Part shown: one piece after another, positions 43,842-54,463 of the stretch
How the letters are laid out: each line of letters starts with the position of its first letter
How positions within the stretch are numbered: the stretch's first letter is position 1
NCBI RefSeq assembly: GCF_024128855.1
Contig: NZ_JAMYDV010000013.1
Span: 1 to 64,000, forward strand
Reading direction: 5' to 3'
Length of the DNA: 64,000 nucleotides
Source of the DNA: Rhodovulum tesquicola
GTDB lineage: Bacteria; Pseudomonadota; Alphaproteobacteria; Rhodobacterales; Rhodobacteraceae
The notes under the pieces: model-generated
What the model was told of the DNA's origin: nothing
Database searches by the model: none
Seen by the model: only the letters and a program-made list of their open reading frames with translations
Position numbers and translations under genes: made by a program

Positions 43842-45616
43842 TCCGCACGCCGCTGCGCCCGCTCGCCCGCATCCTCGAGGCCCGCGCCCGGGGCGAGAAT
43901 CCCGCCGCCATCGAGCGCGAGAACCTGCGGTTGCGCCACGAACGGATGCGCGACACCGCCCGCAGCCGCGCCGAGGGGCGGTTGTTGATGCTGGGTGTGA
44001 TGTTCTGCGCGGCCTTCCTGGTGGTGGGCGTGCGCATGGGCACGCTGGCCGCCGCGGTCCCCTCCGAGCCGCGCGCCGCGGCCTCGGGCGCGGCCATCGT
44101 CGCGCAGCGCGCCGATATCGTGGACCGCAACGGCAATATCCTGGCCACCAACCTTGCCACACACGCGCTTTACGCCCAGCCACCCCACATGATCGAACCC
44201 GCCCGCGTCGCCCGGGAACTGGCGCAGATCTTCCCCGATCTCGACGAGCAGCGCCTGCTTGCCGACTTCACCGGCGAGCGCAAGTTCCTGTGGATCAAGC
44301 GTCGTCTCAGCCCCGAACAGATGCAGAAGGTGCATGACATCGGCGATCCGGGCCTGCTGTTCGGCCCGCGCGAGATGCGGCTTTACCCCAACGGCCGACT
44401 GGCCGCCCATGTGCTGGGCGGGTCCGGCTTCGGGCGCGAGGGCGTGTCCTCGGCCGAGGTTGTGGGGCGCGCGGGCGTCGAACAGGCCTTCGACGGCTGG
44501 CTGCGCGACCCGGCGAATGGCGGCGCGCCGCTGCGGCTGTCGCTCGACCTGACCGTGCAGGCCGCGGTCGAGCGTGTGCTGGCAGGCGGCATGCGGCTGC
44601 TGAATGCCAAGGGTGCCACGGCAATCCTCATGGACGTGAATACGGGCGAGGTGATCTCGATGGTCTCGCTGCCCGATTTCGATCCCAACGAACGTCCGCG
44701 CCTTCCGACTCAGGGCGATCCGTCCGACAGCCCGCTGTTCAATCGCGCGGTGCAGGGGGTCTACGAGCTTGGCTCGACCTTCAAGACCTTCACCATCGCG
44801 CAGGCGCTGGAAGAGGGGATCGTCTCTCCGAGGACCGTTATCGACACAAAGGGGCCGATGGTCTGGGGCCGCTACCGCATCCGCGATTTCCGTAATTACG
44901 GCCCCGAACTGTCGGTGACCGACGTTCTGGTGAAAAGCTCGAATATCGGCACCGCGCGTCTTGCCCAGCGGATCGGCGCGGAACGACAGCGCGCCTTTCT
45001 TGACCGGCTCGGTTTTCTGGAGACGGTGCCGCTGGAACTGGTCGAGGCGCCGACCGGCAAGCCGCTCTTGCCGCCACGCTGGACCGATATCTCGATGCTG
45101 ACGATATCCTATGGCCACGGGCTCTCGGCCAGCCCGATGCACCTGGCCGCGGGCTATGCGACGCTTGCCAATGGCGGCTTCCGGGTGACGCCGACGCTGC
45201 TTGCCGGTGGGGGGAAGCCGGGCGAGCGGGTGGTGTCCGCAGAGACATCCGCGGCGATCCGTTCGATGCTGCGCGAGGTCGTCTCTCACGGAACGGCGAC
45301 CCTGGCCGATGTCGAGGGCTATTCGGTCGGCGGCAAGACCGGCACCGCGGACAAGCCCAAGCGCACCGGAGGCTATCACAAGGACAAGGTGCTTGCGACC
45401 TTCGCCGCCATCTTTCCGTCCGACGCGCCGCGCTATGTGCTGGTCGTCACGCTCGACGAGCCCGAAGACACCTCCGGCTCGGAGCCGCGCCGAACGGCAG
45501 GCTGGACCGCCGCGCCGGTTGCAGGCGAGATCATCCGTCGCGCGGCGCCTTTGCTGGGGCTGCGGCCGGAGATTGAAACGGCCCAGGGCTTCGGGGTAAC
45601 ACTGGCCGCGAATTGA
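43838..45616 (+). CDS. ftsI: FtsI (PBP3), septal peptidoglycan transpeptidase
   Basis: A 592-residue class B PBP. A membrane anchor lies near residues 48-70. The pedestal domain contains RADIVDRNGNILATNL. The transpeptidase motifs are SxxK in GSTFKTFT, SxN in KSSNIG and KTG in GGKTGTADK. It crosslinks septal peptidoglycan with FtsW. The ATG overlaps the ftsL stop, and its own TGA overlaps the murE ATG. Confidence 0.96.
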   Translation: MIRTPLRPLARILEARARGENPAAIERENLRLRHERMRDTARSRAEGRLLMLGVMFCAAFLVVGVRMGTLAAAVPSEPRAAASGAAIVAQRADIVDRNGNILATNLATHALYAQPPHMIEPARVARELAQIFPDLDEQRLLADFTGERKFLWIKRRLSPEQMQKVHDIGDPGLLFGPREMRLYPNGRLAAHVLGGSGFGREGVSSAEVVGRAGVEQAFDGWLRDPANGGAPLRLSLDLTVQAAVERVLAGGMRLLNAKGATAILMDVNTGEVISMVSLPDFDPNERPRLPTQGDPSDSPLFNRAVQGVYELGSTFKTFTIAQALEEGIVSPRTVIDTKGPMVWGRYRIRDFRNYGPELSVTDVLVKSSNIGTARLAQRIGAERQRAFLDRLGFLETVPLELVEAPTGKPLLPPRWTDISMLTISYGHGLSASPMHLAAGYATLANGGFRVTPTLLAGGGKPGERVVSAETSAAIRSMLREVVSHGTATLADVEGYSVGGKTGTADKPKRTGGYHKDKVLATFAAIFPSDAPRYVLVVTLDEPEDTSGSEPRRTAGWTAAPVAGEIIRRAAPLLGLRPEIETAQGFGVTLAAN

Positions 45617-47118
45617 TGGGCGCGGGGATCATGGCGGACCGCTCGGAGAAATCGCTCGCCGCGCTCGGCCTCAGGGCAAGGGGCGGGCGCGAGGCGCGCA
45701 TCGCGGGGCTTGCCATCGACAGCCGCGCGGTCCGCCCCGGCTTCCTGTTCGCGGCCTTCCCCGGCAGCCGCGCCCATGGCGGCGCCTTCATCCCGCAGGC
45801 GCTGGCCGGGGGAGCGGTGGCCATCCTGACCGATGCCGAGGGCGCCGGGATCGCGGCCGAGGCGCTGTCCGCCAGTCAGGCCGCGTTGATCGTGGTCGAA
45901 GACCCGCGCGCCGCCTTTGCCGGGGCAGCCGCGCTCTGGTTCGCGGCCCAGCCCGCCACCATGGCCGCGGTGACCGGGACCAATGGCAAGACCTCGGTCG
46001 CCCAGTTCACCCGCCAGATCTGGACGCTGCTGGGCCATCAGGCCGCAAGCCTCGGCACCACCGGGGTCGAGGGCGCGTTCCAGGCGCCACTTGCACATAC
46101 CACGCCCGACGCGCTGACGCTGCATCGCCTGCTGGCCGAGATGGCCGGGGCGGGGGTCAGCCATGCCGTGATGGAGGCGTCAAGCCATGGCCTTGCCCAG
46201 TCCCGGCTTGATGGCGTGGTGCTGCGCGCGGCGGGATTCACGAATTTCACCCAGGACCACCTCGATTACCACGAGACCTTCGACTCCTATTTCGCCGCCA
46301 AGGCCGGGCTCTTTGGCCGCGTGCTGCCCGAGGATGGCACGGCGGTTGTCAATATCGACGATCCGAAGGGCGCGTCCGTGACGGCCATCGCCGAGGCGCG
46401 CGGGCAGCAAGTGCTGACCGTCGGCTCCAACCCGGCCGCCGATTTGCGGATCGCCGCGCAACGCTTCGATGCGACGGGGCAGGAGGTGCGGCTTGACTGG
46501 CAGGGCCGGGCGCGGCAGGTGCGGCTTGGCCTGATCGGCGGGTTTCAGGCGCATAACGTCGCGCTCGCCGCGGGGCTGGCGATCGCCTGTGGCGACGAGC
46601 CGGGCCAGGTCTTCGACACGTTGCCCGATCTTGTCGGCGTGCGCGGGCGGATGCAACTGGCGGCGCGGCGGGCGAACGGCGCGGCGGTCTTTGTCGATTA
46701 CGCCCACACCCCCGACGCCATCGCCACCGCGCTCAAGGCGCTGCGCCCGCATGTGATGGGTCGTATCGTCATCGTCTTTGGTGCGGGTGGCGACCGCGAC
46801 CGGGGCAAGCGCCCGCTGATGGGCGCGGCGGCGGCCGAACATTCCGATGTTGCATATGTGACAGACGACAACCCCAGATCCGAGGATCCCGCATTGATCC
46901 GTGCAGAAATACTGAAAGCTTGCCCCGATGCCATCGAGGTCGGCGACCGGGCCGAGGCGATCCTGCGCGGCGTCGATGCGCTGGAACCGGGCGACGCGCT
47001 GCTGATCGCGGGCAAGGGGCATGAGACCGGCCAGATCGTCGGCGACGATGTGTTCCCCTTCGACGATGCCGAACAGGCCAGCGTGGCGGTCGCCGCACTT
47101 GACGGGCGGCTGGCATGA
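45616..47118 (+). CDS. murE: MurE, UDP-MurNAc-tripeptide (meso-DAP) ligase
   Basis: A 500-residue Mur ligase. The P-loop is VTGTNGKTSVAQFTRQI, the substrate block ASSHGLAQSRLDG, and VDYAHTPDAI is present. The DNPR motif (VTDDNPRSEDP) indicates meso-diaminopimelate as substrate, in keeping with dapD in the window. The ATG at 45616 overlaps the ftsI stop (TGATG); a second ATG at 45631 gives MADRSEKSLAALGL, which is closer to homologues. Confidence 0.95.
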   Translation: MGAGIMADRSEKSLAALGLRARGGREARIAGLAIDSRAVRPGFLFAAFPGSRAHGGAFIPQALAGGAVAILTDAEGAGIAAEALSASQAALIVVEDPRAAFAGAAALWFAAQPATMAAVTGTNGKTSVAQFTRQIWTLLGHQAASLGTTGVEGAFQAPLAHTTPDALTLHRLLAEMAGAGVSHAVMEASSHGLAQSRLDGVVLRAAGFTNFTQDHLDYHETFDSYFAAKAGLFGRVLPEDGTAVVNIDDPKGASVTAIAEARGQQVLTVGSNPAADLRIAAQRFDATGQEVRLDWQGRARQVRLGLIGGFQAHNVALAAGLAIACGDEPGQVFDTLPDLVGVRGRMQLAARRANGAAVFVDYAHTPDAIATALKALRPHVMGRIVIVFGAGGDRDRGKRPLMGAAAAEHSDVAYVTDDNPRSEDPALIRAEILKACPDAIEVGDRAEAILRGVDALEPGDALLIAGKGHETGQIVGDDVFPFDDAEQASVAVAALDGRLA

Positions 47119-48557
47119 GCGCGCTCTGGACGGCTGCCGACGCCGCCGCCGCGACCGGCGGGCAGGCCACCTGCGACTGGCGTGCAACGGGCGTGTCGAT
47201 CGACACCCGCAGCCTTGCCCCCGGCGATCTGTTCGTCGCGCTGACCGACCAGCGCGACGGGCATGATTTCGTTGCCGACGCGCTGGCACGGGGGGCGGCA
47301 GCGGCGATGGTGTCGCGCATCCCCCAGGGCCTTGCCCCCGACGCGCCGCTCCTGATCGTGCCCGATGTGCTGGAGGCGCTGATCGCGCTGGGGCAGGCGG
47401 GGCGGGCGCGGGCGCGGGCGCGGGTCGTGGCGGTGACGGGCTCGGTCGGCAAGACCTCGACCAAGGAGATGCTGCGCGCCGTCCTTGCCGGGCAGGGCCG
47501 GGTTCACGCCGCCGAGGCGAGCTTCAACAACCATTGGGGCGTGCCGCTGACGCTGGCGCGCTTGCCCGAAGAGGCCGATTTCGCGGTGATCGAGATCGGC
47601 ATGAACCATCCCGGCGAGATCGCGCCGCTGGCCCGCATGGCGCGGCCGCATGTTGCGCTGATCACCACGGTCGCCCCCGCCCATCTGGCCGCCTTCGACG
47701 ATCTGGCAGGCATCGCGCGCGAGAAGGCGGCGATCTTCGAGGGGCTGGAGCCGGGCGGCATCGCGGTCTTTCCCGACGATCTGGACGTAAGCCCGATCCT
47801 GGAAAGCGCCGCCCGCTCCGTCGGAAAGCTCACCTTCGGCGCAACGAAATCTTCCGAATTCAGGCTGCTGAAGGCGCAGCTTCATCCGGACTCGACGGTG
47901 GTCGAGGCAAAGGCGCAGGGCGAGAAGCTCTTGTTCAAGATCCGCGCGCCGGGTCGGCATTTCGCGATGAACGCGTTGGGCGTGCTAGCCGTGGCCGAGG
48001 CGCTGGGCATCGACCGCGCGGTGGCGGCCTGCGATCTGGGCAGATGGCTGCCGCCCGACGGGCGCGGCGCACGGCTCAGGATCGCGCTTGACCCGATCGA
48101 CCGCGATATCGCGATCGAGGTGATCGACGACGCGTTCAATGCCAATCCTGCCTCGATGGCGGCCGCGCTCGAGGTGCTGGCCGCCGCCGCGCCGCGCGAC
48201 GGGGTGGGGCGCGTGGCCCGGGGCCGCCGCATCGCGATCCTCGGCGACATGCTGGAGCTTGGCGAGCAGGAACAGGCGCTGCATGCGGGCCTGGCCGATC
48301 TGCCCGCCATGGCCCGCGTCGATCTGGTGCATTGCGTCGGACCGCGAATGCGCGCGCTCTATTTCGCGTTGCCGTTGAAGCACCGCGGCCAATGGTTCGA
48401 CGAGGCCGAACCGCTGGCAGCCCGGATACACGCACTGGTCGATGCGGGCGATGTCGTGCTGGTCAAGGGCTCCAAGGGCAGCCGCGTCTCGATCGTCGTT
48501 GACGCGCTGGGCAAACTGGGCCAAGCGCTCCCCGAAACCGACGAGGACCTTGAGTAA
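47115..48557 (+). CDS. murF: MurF, UDP-MurNAc-pentapeptide synthetase
   Basis: A 480-residue Mur ligase that adds D-Ala-D-Ala. The P-loop is [14 protein letters not shown], with [17 protein letters not shown] and [13 protein letters not shown]. The C-terminal domain has [11 protein letters not shown] and ILGDMLELG. It overlaps murE by 4 bases, and its TAA shares the A of the mraY ATG. Confidence 0.96.
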   Translation: MSALWTAADAAAATGGQATCDWRATGVSIDTRSLAPGDLFVALTDQRDGHDFVADALARGAAAAMVSRIPQGLAPDAPLLIVPDVLEALIALGQAGRARARARVVAVTGSVGKTSTKEMLRAVLAGQGRVHAAEASFNNHWGVPLTLARLPEEADFAVIEIGMNHPGEIAPLARMARPHVALITTVAPAHLAAFDDLAGIAREKAAIFEGLEPGGIAVFPDDLDVSPILESAARSVGKLTFGATKSSEFRLLKAQLHPDSTVVEAKAQGEKLLFKIRAPGRHFAMNALGVLAVAEALGIDRAVAACDLGRWLPPDGRGARLRIALDPIDRDIAIEVIDDAFNANPASMAAALEVLAAAAPRDGVGRVARGRRIAILGDMLELGEQEQALHAGLADLPAMARVDLVHCVGPRMRALYFALPLKHRGQWFDEAEPLAARIHALVDAGDVVLVKGSKGSRVSIVVDALGKLGQALPETDEDLE

Positions 48558-49642
48558 TGCTCTTCTGGCTGGCCGATCTTTCCGACGGGGGCGGCGCGTT
48601 CAACCTCTTCCGCTACATCACCTTCCGTGCCGGCGCGGCCTTCTTCACCGCGCTGCTGTTCGGCTTCCTGTTCGGTCGGCCGCTGATCAACCTGTTGCGC
48701 AAGCGCCAGAGGAACGGCCAGCCGATCCGCGCGGACGGCCCGGCCAGCCATCTGGAAACCAAGGCGGGCACCCCGACCATGGGGGGCGTGCTTATCCTTG
48801 GCGGGCTGATCGTTTCGACGCTTCTGTGGGCGCGGCTCGACAACCCCCATATCTGGATGGTGCTGTTCGTGACCCTGTGCTTCGGGGCCATCGGCTTTGC
48901 CGACGACTATGCCAAGGTGTCGAAGAACAACGTCAAGGGCGTGCCCGGCCGGGTGCGCTTCGGGCTGGGGCTGCTGATCGCTGCGATCGCCGGATACTGG
49001 GCGGCGAGCGTGCATCCCGAGGCGCTGACCAACCAGCTTGCGGTGCCGGTCTTCAAGAATGCTCTGTTCAATCTGGGTATCCTTTTCGTTCCCTTCTCGA
49101 TGATCGTGATCGTGGGCGCGGCGAATGCGGTGAACCTGACCGACGGGCTGGACGGGCTGGCAATCATGCCGGTGATGATCGCCGCCGCGGCGCTGGGCGT
49201 GATTGCCTATGCCGTGGGCCGCGTCGATTTCACCACCTATCTCGATGTCCACTACGTCCCCGGCACCGGGGAGATCCTGATCTTCTGCGCCGGGTTGATC
49301 GGCGCGGGGCTGGGGTTCCTGTGGTATAATGCCCCACCGGCGGCGGTGTTCATGGGCGATACCGGCTCGCTTGCGCTGGGCGGCGCGCTGGGTGCGATCG
49401 CGGTTGCCACCAAGCACGAGATCGTTCTGGCCATTGTTGGCGGGCTTTTCGTGGTCGAGGCGCTGTCGGTCATCATCCAGGTCGGCTACTTCAAGGCGAC
49501 CGGCAAACGTGTGTTCCTGATGGCACCCATCCACCATCACTTCGAGAAGAAGGGCTGGGCGGAACCCCAGATCGTGATACGGTTCTGGATCATCAGCCTG
49601 ATCCTCGCGCTGATCGGGCTGGCGACCCTCAAGGTGCGCTGA
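48557..49642 (+). CDS. mraY: MraY, phospho-MurNAc-pentapeptide transferase
   Basis: A 361-residue membrane enzyme with about ten helices that makes lipid I on undecaprenyl phosphate. Conserved aspartate motifs are GFADDYAKV and [10 protein letters not shown]. The HHH-type block is [12 protein letters not shown], and GTPTMGG reads here as [10 protein letters not shown]. It is coupled to murF (TAATG). Confidence 0.97.
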   Translation: MLFWLADLSDGGGAFNLFRYITFRAGAAFFTALLFGFLFGRPLINLLRKRQRNGQPIRADGPASHLETKAGTPTMGGVLILGGLIVSTLLWARLDNPHIWMVLFVTLCFGAIGFADDYAKVSKNNVKGVPGRVRFGLGLLIAAIAGYWAASVHPEALTNQLAVPVFKNALFNLGILFVPFSMIVIVGAANAVNLTDGLDGLAIMPVMIAAAALGVIAYAVGRVDFTTYLDVHYVPGTGEILIFCAGLIGAGLGFLWYNAPPAAVFMGDTGSLALGGALGAIAVATKHEIVLAIVGGLFVVEALSVIIQVGYFKATGKRVFLMAPIHHHFEKKGWAEPQIVIRFWIISLILALIGLATLKVR

Positions 49643-49668
49643 GCCCGAGGGAACAGGAGGACGAGAGC

Positions 49669-50088
49669 ATGGAATACAAGATCGTGGACGAGGAATTCGT
49701 CCGGGAAGTCCGGCCCAGCCCCAAACGCGACAGGCGCGCGTTCTGGGCTTCGCCGCGGCTTCATGCGGTGACCCCCGATGTCACGCTCAAGCAATGGGAC
49801 GGCGTGCCGCCCTATGCGGTCGTGGCCTTCATCGGCTACCTGATCGCGCTGGTCGTGGTCTTCTCGAACCAGATCGTGCCCTATTGCATCGAGAATTTCG
49901 CCAATCCGCAGAATTGCGCGCCGATCTTCGATCGCGTCCTGCCGATCACGCTGGCCGCGATCGTGGTCGCCCCGGCGATCAGCGGCGCGGTGCGGCGGAT
50001 GGGCGGCAACCGCACGGCGGGCTTCCTGTTCGCGCTGACCGCCGTGGCGATGCCGCCGCTGATGATCGGCTGGCACTACCTGGTCTGA
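49669..50088 (+). CDS. Conserved membrane protein in the dcw cluster (unknown function)
   Basis: A 139-residue protein with an N-terminal soluble, charged part (about 1-45, VREVRPSPKRDRRAFW) and three hydrophobic segments: YAVVAFIGYLIALVVVF, ITLAAIVVAPAIS, and GFLFALTAVAMPPLMIGW. Two cysteines (CIENFANPQNC) lie in the loop between helices 1 and 2. ACAGGAGGACG precedes the ATG. Its place between mraY and murD suggests a link to envelope growth, but I recognise no family. Confidence 0.8.
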   Translation: MEYKIVDEEFVREVRPSPKRDRRAFWASPRLHAVTPDVTLKQWDGVPPYAVVAFIGYLIALVVVFSNQIVPYCIENFANPQNCAPIFDRVLPITLAAIVVAPAISGAVRRMGGNRTAGFLFALTAVAMPPLMIGWHYLV

Positions 50089-50188
50089 GCGTCGGGGCAG
50101 CCGGGAACACGCCTGGCGCGGGCCGGGCCGTCTTGCATCCGGCGCTTCTCGATGGGCATTCTCCGCCCACCTTTGAAAGGGGTGGGGC

Positions 50189-51610
50189 ATGATTCCGGTG
50201 CGCGGGTTTGACGGGGCGCGGGTCGCCGTTCTGGGGCTGGGGCGGTCAGGCCTGTCGGCGGCGCGGGCGCTGCGGGCGGGCGGGGCCGAGGTGCTGGTCT
50301 GGGACGACAACGAGGCCGCCCGCGCCGCCGCAATGGCCGAGGGGTTCCCCCCCGTCGACCTGACGCGTCCGGGCGCACTGGGGGGTGCCGCCGCGCTGAT
50401 CCTTAGCCCGGGTATCCCCCACCTCTACCCCCTGCCCAATCCCGTTGTCGCCGCCGCCTGGGCGGCCGGGGTGCCGGTCGACAACGATATCGGCCTCTTT
50501 TTCCGCTCGCTCGCCACCGAGGAGTGGGAGGGATTCGACAGCCCGCCGCGCGTGATCGCGGTGACCGGCTCGAACGGCAAGTCCACCACCTCGGCGCTGA
50601 TCCATCATGTGCTGAGCGCGGCGGGTCGCGACAGCCAGCTTGCGGGCAATATCGGACGCGGCGTGCTGGACATGGACCCGCCGGGCGAGGGCGGCGTCGT
50701 GGTGCTCGAGCTGTCCTCCTACCAGACGGAACTTGCCCGTGCGCTGACGCCCGACATCGCGGTGTTCACCAACCTTTCGCCCGACCATCTGGACCGCCAT
50801 GGCGGGCCGGGGGGGTATTTTGCCGCCAAGCGGCGCCTGTTCGCCGAGGGCGGGCCGGACCGGGCGATCATCGGCGTGGACGAGGACGAGGGGCGGTTTC
50901 TGGCCAACCAGATGGCCGAGGGGCCAGCCGACGACCGGGTGATCCGCATCTCGGCGGCGGACAAGCTGACCGGACCGGGCTGGGCGGTCTTTGCGCGCAA
51001 GGGGTTTCTGGCGGAATGGCGCAAGGGCCGACAGGTGGCCAGCATCGACCTGCGCGCTATCCCCGGCCTGCCCGGCGCGCATAACCACCAGAACGCCTGC
51101 GCCGCCTATGCCGCCGCCCGCTGCCTTGGCATCGCGCCAAGGGAGATCGAGCGCGCCTTCCACGATTTCGCCGGTCTGCCGCATCGCAGCCAGCTTGTGG
51201 CCGAGGCGGGGGGGGTGCGTTTCGTCAACGATTCCAAGGCCACCAACGCCGCCTCGGCCGCGCGTGCGCTGGCCGCCTTTGCGCGCATCCGCTGGATCTG
51301 TGGCGGACTCGAGAAAGAGGGCGGGCTGGCCGAGCTTGCGCCGCATCTGGGCAATGTCGCCAAGGCCTATGTGATCGGGCGCGAGGCGGCGGCCTTTGCG
51401 CTTCATCTGCGCGACATCCCGCACGAGATCTGCACGACGATGGCAACCGCCGTCGCCCGCGCCGCCGCCGAGGCCGAACCGGGCGATGTCGTCCTGCTTG
51501 CGCCCGCTGCGGCCAGTTTCGACCAGTATGACAATTTCGAACGCCGCGGCGAGGATTTCGTCGCCGAACTGGACCGCTGGCTCGAAGCGCGGGGCCGCGC
51601 GGGATCGTGA
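50189..51610 (+). CDS. murD: MurD, UDP-MurNAc-L-Ala:D-Glu ligase
   Basis: A 473-residue Mur ligase. It opens with [18 protein letters not shown], has P-loop [13 protein letters not shown], and contains [12 protein letters not shown] and [16 protein letters not shown]. It is the last dcw gene here; ftsW and murG, which normally follow, are not in the window. The ATG at 50189 has GAAAGGGGTGG upstream. Confidence 0.96.
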   Translation: MIPVRGFDGARVAVLGLGRSGLSAARALRAGGAEVLVWDDNEAARAAAMAEGFPPVDLTRPGALGGAAALILSPGIPHLYPLPNPVVAAAWAAGVPVDNDIGLFFRSLATEEWEGFDSPPRVIAVTGSNGKSTTSALIHHVLSAAGRDSQLAGNIGRGVLDMDPPGEGGVVVLELSSYQTELARALTPDIAVFTNLSPDHLDRHGGPGGYFAAKRRLFAEGGPDRAIIGVDEDEGRFLANQMAEGPADDRVIRISAADKLTGPGWAVFARKGFLAEWRKGRQVASIDLRAIPGLPGAHNHQNACAAYAAARCLGIAPREIERAFHDFAGLPHRSQLVAEAGGVRFVNDSKATNAASAARALAAFARIRWICGGLEKEGGLAELAPHLGNVAKAYVIGREAAAFALHLRDIPHEICTTMATAVARAAAEAEPGDVVLLAPAAASFDQYDNFERRGEDFVAELDRWLEARGRAGS

Positions 51611-51660
51611 GATGCGCACGCGGCCTCCTGCGCCTATGATCCCGGAAAAGGAGACCCGCA

Positions 51661-52128
51661 ATGAACCGACGCAGCATCCTTCTGGGCGGCGCAGCATTTG
51701 CGCTGACATCCCGCGCCGCTCGCGCCAGCACGTTCGAGATCACCCGCAGCGAGGCCGAATGGCGCGCGATGCTCGATGATCTGGAATACCGCGTGATGCG
51801 GCAGGAGGGCACCGAACGCGCCTTCACCAGCCCGCTCAACGACGAGAAACGCCCCGGTCTCTATCACTGCCGGGGATGCGAATTGCCGCTTTATGATGCC
51901 GCGACCAAGTTCGACAGCGGCACCGGCTGGCCCAGCTTCTGGCAGGCGTTGCCCGACGCGGTCGGAACCAAGCCTGATCGCAAGTTCCTCATGCTGCGCA
52001 CCGAGGTTCATTGCCGCCGCTGCGGCAGCCATCTGGGCCATATCTTCGACGATGGCCCGCCCCCCACCGGCAAGCGCCATTGCATCAACGGCGTAAGCCT
52101 GCTGTTCCGCCCCGCAGAGGGCGCCTGA
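51661..52128 (+). CDS. msrB: MsrB-type peptide-methionine (R)-S-oxide reductase, exported
   Basis: A 155-residue protein. The N-terminus MNRRSILLGGAAFALTSRAARA resembles a twin-arginine signal, so the enzyme should act in the periplasm. The SelR domain has zinc cysteines in CRGCE and CRRCGSH, the FDSGTGWPSFW block, and catalytic Cys in RHCINGVSL. It repairs oxidised methionine in envelope proteins. GAAAAGGAG precedes the ATG. It occupies the place where ftsW would be expected. Confidence 0.93.
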   Translation: MNRRSILLGGAAFALTSRAARASTFEITRSEAEWRAMLDDLEYRVMRQEGTERAFTSPLNDEKRPGLYHCRGCELPLYDAATKFDSGTGWPSFWQALPDAVGTKPDRKFLMLRTEVHCRRCGSHLGHIFDDGPPPTGKRHCINGVSLLFRPAEGA

Positions 52129-52142
52129 GCCCGCGCGGTCGG

Positions 52143-53129
52143 CTATGCGACGCGGAACAGCGTCAACCCTTCGAGCACGGCATGGGCGGTGCGCACCGCG
52201 CGGTTGAGATAGGCGCGGATGCGCGGATCGCCGGGCGCAAGGCGCGGCATCGTCCAGCCGACCGAGGCCAGCGTGCGCAGCATCACGAAGACCGGCAGCA
52301 TCGCAAGATCGTCATCGGTCAGCGGACGATGCGTGGCATAGCCCTCGATCAGCCCGGTCGCGATCTGGTCCAGCGCCGGTTCCTCGAGGTTCTGCGCCAG
52401 TGCCGTGCCCAGATCGTAAAGCCGGAAGCCGAAACCGCTGTCGTCGAAGTCGATCAGCCTTGCATGATGGCCGTCATGCAGGATGTTCTCGCGCAACAGA
52501 TCGGCATGGATCAGCCCCTGGTCGGCGCCCTGTGCGGCATGGTCCGACAACCGCTCGCGGGCATAGCGGCGGGCCTCTTGCAGCAGAAGCGCCTCGGCCT
52601 CGCTGGCGGCGGGATGATCCCAGAACCGGCCCCAGAAGGGCGCGGCCCCCAGCAGGCCGTCGATGTCCCAATGCGGTCGGCTGAACCAGGGTGGCAGCGT
52701 GATCCGGTCGGTGGCGACATGCAGCTGCGCGATGGCCCGGCCGACGCTGGCATAGCGGCGCATCTGCTCGTCGGGCGTGCCGTCAAGCGGCTCGCCGCCC
52801 GTGCCGATGGGCCGTCCCTCGACCCAGCTCAGCACCGAGGCGATGCGCCCGTCGGCAAGCTGCGCCATCAGCGCGCCATCCACGGTGCGCTGGGGCCGCG
52901 GCACGCCCAGCCCCGCCTCGGCCAGCGCGTCCATCCACCAAAGTTCCGAGCGGATCGCCTCCTCGGTCTGATAGCCGCGACGGTGCAGCCGCAGTACCCC
53001 CCGACAGGCATCGGGCAGGTCCACCGCAAAGACCGCGTTCTCGCGATGCGAGATCGGGCGCAGATCGGCGCAGCCGGTCCAGTGGGCCGTGGCCTCCCGG
53101 GCCAGCATCAGGGCTTCGGCATCGGTCAT
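52143..53129 (-). CDS. Aminoglycoside-phosphotransferase-fold kinase, hydroxylysine/homoserine-kinase-like
   Basis: A 328-residue APH/ChoK-fold kinase. The catalytic loop is LIHADLLRENIL, and the metal-binding Asp is in LIDFDDSGFGFRLYDLG. An N-terminal lobe with SHRENAVFAV and VLRLHRRGYQ corresponds to the ATP-binding sheet. It overlaps the class III aminotransferase gene by 4 bases. In other bacteria and in animals such kinases are paired with phospho-lyases of the AGXT2L group, so hydroxylysine or a similar amino alcohol is a plausible substrate. Resistance to aminoglycosides is unlikely. Confidence 0.8.
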   Translation of the reverse strand: MTDAEALMLAREATAHWTGCADLRPISHRENAVFAVDLPDACRGVLRLHRRGYQTEEAIRSELWWMDALAEAGLGVPRPQRTVDGALMAQLADGRIASVLSWVEGRPIGTGGEPLDGTPDEQMRRYASVGRAIAQLHVATDRITLPPWFSRPHWDIDGLLGAAPFWGRFWDHPAASEAEALLLQEARRYARERLSDHAAQGADQGLIHADLLRENILHDGHHARLIDFDDSGFGFRLYDLGTALAQNLEEPALDQIATGLIEGYATHRPLTDDDLAMLPVFVMLRTLASVGWTMPRLAPGDPRIRAYLNRAVRTAHAVLEGLTLFRVA

Positions 53130-54400
53130 GCGGGTTCCTCCGTCCGGGCCAGCAGGTCGTCGAGCGTCTCGACCAGAAGATCGGCATTCTCGCGCGAGAA
53201 GGGCAAGGGGGGGCGGATCTTCAGCGTGTTCATGTGCCGCCCGATCCGGCCCGTCAGGATCCCGCGCTGGCGCAGCCCCTCGACCAGCCGTTCGGCGAAA
53301 CCGGTGGCGGGGGAGCCGTCCGGGTGGACGAATTCGGCCCCCAGGAACAGCCCCGCGCCGCGTATCTCTGCCAGAAGCGGATGGCGCAGCGCGCGCAGCC
53401 GGGACAGCATGTGCGCCCCGACATCCCGCGCATTCGCGACCAGCCCCTCCTCCTCCAGCACATCAAGCGTGGCCAGCGCCGCCGCGGCCGAGACCGGGTT
53501 GCCGCCGAAGGTGTTGAAATAGCCGAACGCGGTGCGGAAATCGGCCATGATGTCGGGCCGCGTCACCACCGCGCCGACCGGATGGCCGTTCGCCATCGGC
53601 TTGCCCAGCGTCACAACATCGGGCGCAAACCCCAGCCGCTCATGGCCCCAGAACGCATCGCCCAGCCGCCCGAAACCCGGCTGCACCTCGTCGGCCAGGA
53701 TCAGCCCCCCCGCGCGCCGGATCACCGCGACCGTGGGATCCAGAAACCCGCGGGGCAGCGTCGGGAACCCCTCGTTCGCGAAGAACGGACACAGCATGAA
53801 CCCGGCAAAGCCCTGGCCCGTCTCCTCGAACTCGGCGATGGCACGGGCGACATTGGCGGCAAAGGCAGCGGCCTGCGCCTCGGGGCTGCCGCCCAGCGGG
53901 GTCAGGCTTTCGGGGGCGGGGACAAGGCGGACATGGGCGGGATAGCCACCGATGGGGGGGCGGCGCGTCGAAAGCTGGCTGACCGCGGCGGTGTTGCCAT
54001 GATAGGTGTTGTCGGTCGCGATCAGCCCGCGCGCGCCGGTGGCCGCCTGCGCCATGCGCAGCGCCACGTCATTCGCCTCGGACCCGGTGCAGACCATGAT
54101 CGCCTGGCTCAGCCCATGGCCCAGCGTCGCGATCAACCGCTCGATATAGTCCAGGATGGCCGTATGCAGATAGCGCGTATGGGTGTTCAGCGTCGCGGCC
54201 TGCCTGGCAATCGCCTCGACCACGCGGGGGTGGCAATGGCCGACATGGGGGACGTTGTTATAGGCGTCCAGATAGCGCCGCCCCTCGGCATCCCACAGCC
54301 AAACGCCCTCGCTACGCACCAGATGCACCGGCTCGGCGTGGAAGGTGGGCACGTTCGGCCCCATCAGCCGGGCGCGGCGCTCGATCAGGGTTTCGCTCAT
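53126..54400 (-). CDS. Class III PLP-dependent aminotransferase / phospho-lyase-like
   Basis: A 424-residue fold-type I PLP enzyme. The PLP-binding region is TGSEANDVALRMAQ, with DEVQPGFGRLG and the Schiff-base Lys in VTLGKPMANGHP. NVPHVGHCHPRVVEAI and NTLKIRPPLPFS are typical of the AGXT2L (ethanolamine-phosphate and phosphohydroxylysine phospho-lyase) group. The ATG at 54400 has GAGGAGG just upstream. The paired kinase overlaps its stop, which favours a kinase plus phospho-lyase pathway over a simple transaminase. Confidence 0.82.
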   Translation of the reverse strand: MSETLIERRARLMGPNVPTFHAEPVHLVRSEGVWLWDAEGRRYLDAYNNVPHVGHCHPRVVEAIARQAATLNTHTRYLHTAILDYIERLIATLGHGLSQAIMVCTGSEANDVALRMAQAATGARGLIATDNTYHGNTAAVSQLSTRRPPIGGYPAHVRLVPAPESLTPLGGSPEAQAAAFAANVARAIAEFEETGQGFAGFMLCPFFANEGFPTLPRGFLDPTVAVIRRAGGLILADEVQPGFGRLGDAFWGHERLGFAPDVVTLGKPMANGHPVGAVVTRPDIMADFRTAFGYFNTFGGNPVSAAAALATLDVLEEEGLVANARDVGAHMLSRLRALRHPLLAEIRGAGLFLGAEFVHPDGSPATGFAERLVEGLRQRGILTGRIGRHMNTLKIRPPLPFSRENADLLVETLDDLLARTEEPA

Positions 54401-54463
54401 GGCCTCCTCGCCCGGCTCGCGCCCCAATCTGGAACCGACCCCGGCCCGAAGGCAAGAGAGACT

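Noticed and set aside
52143-53129. Aminoglycoside resistance gene
   Set aside because: The kinase has the APH fold, but it sits in an amino-acid catabolic operon, is translationally coupled to a class III PLP enzyme, and shows no feature specific to resistance enzymes.
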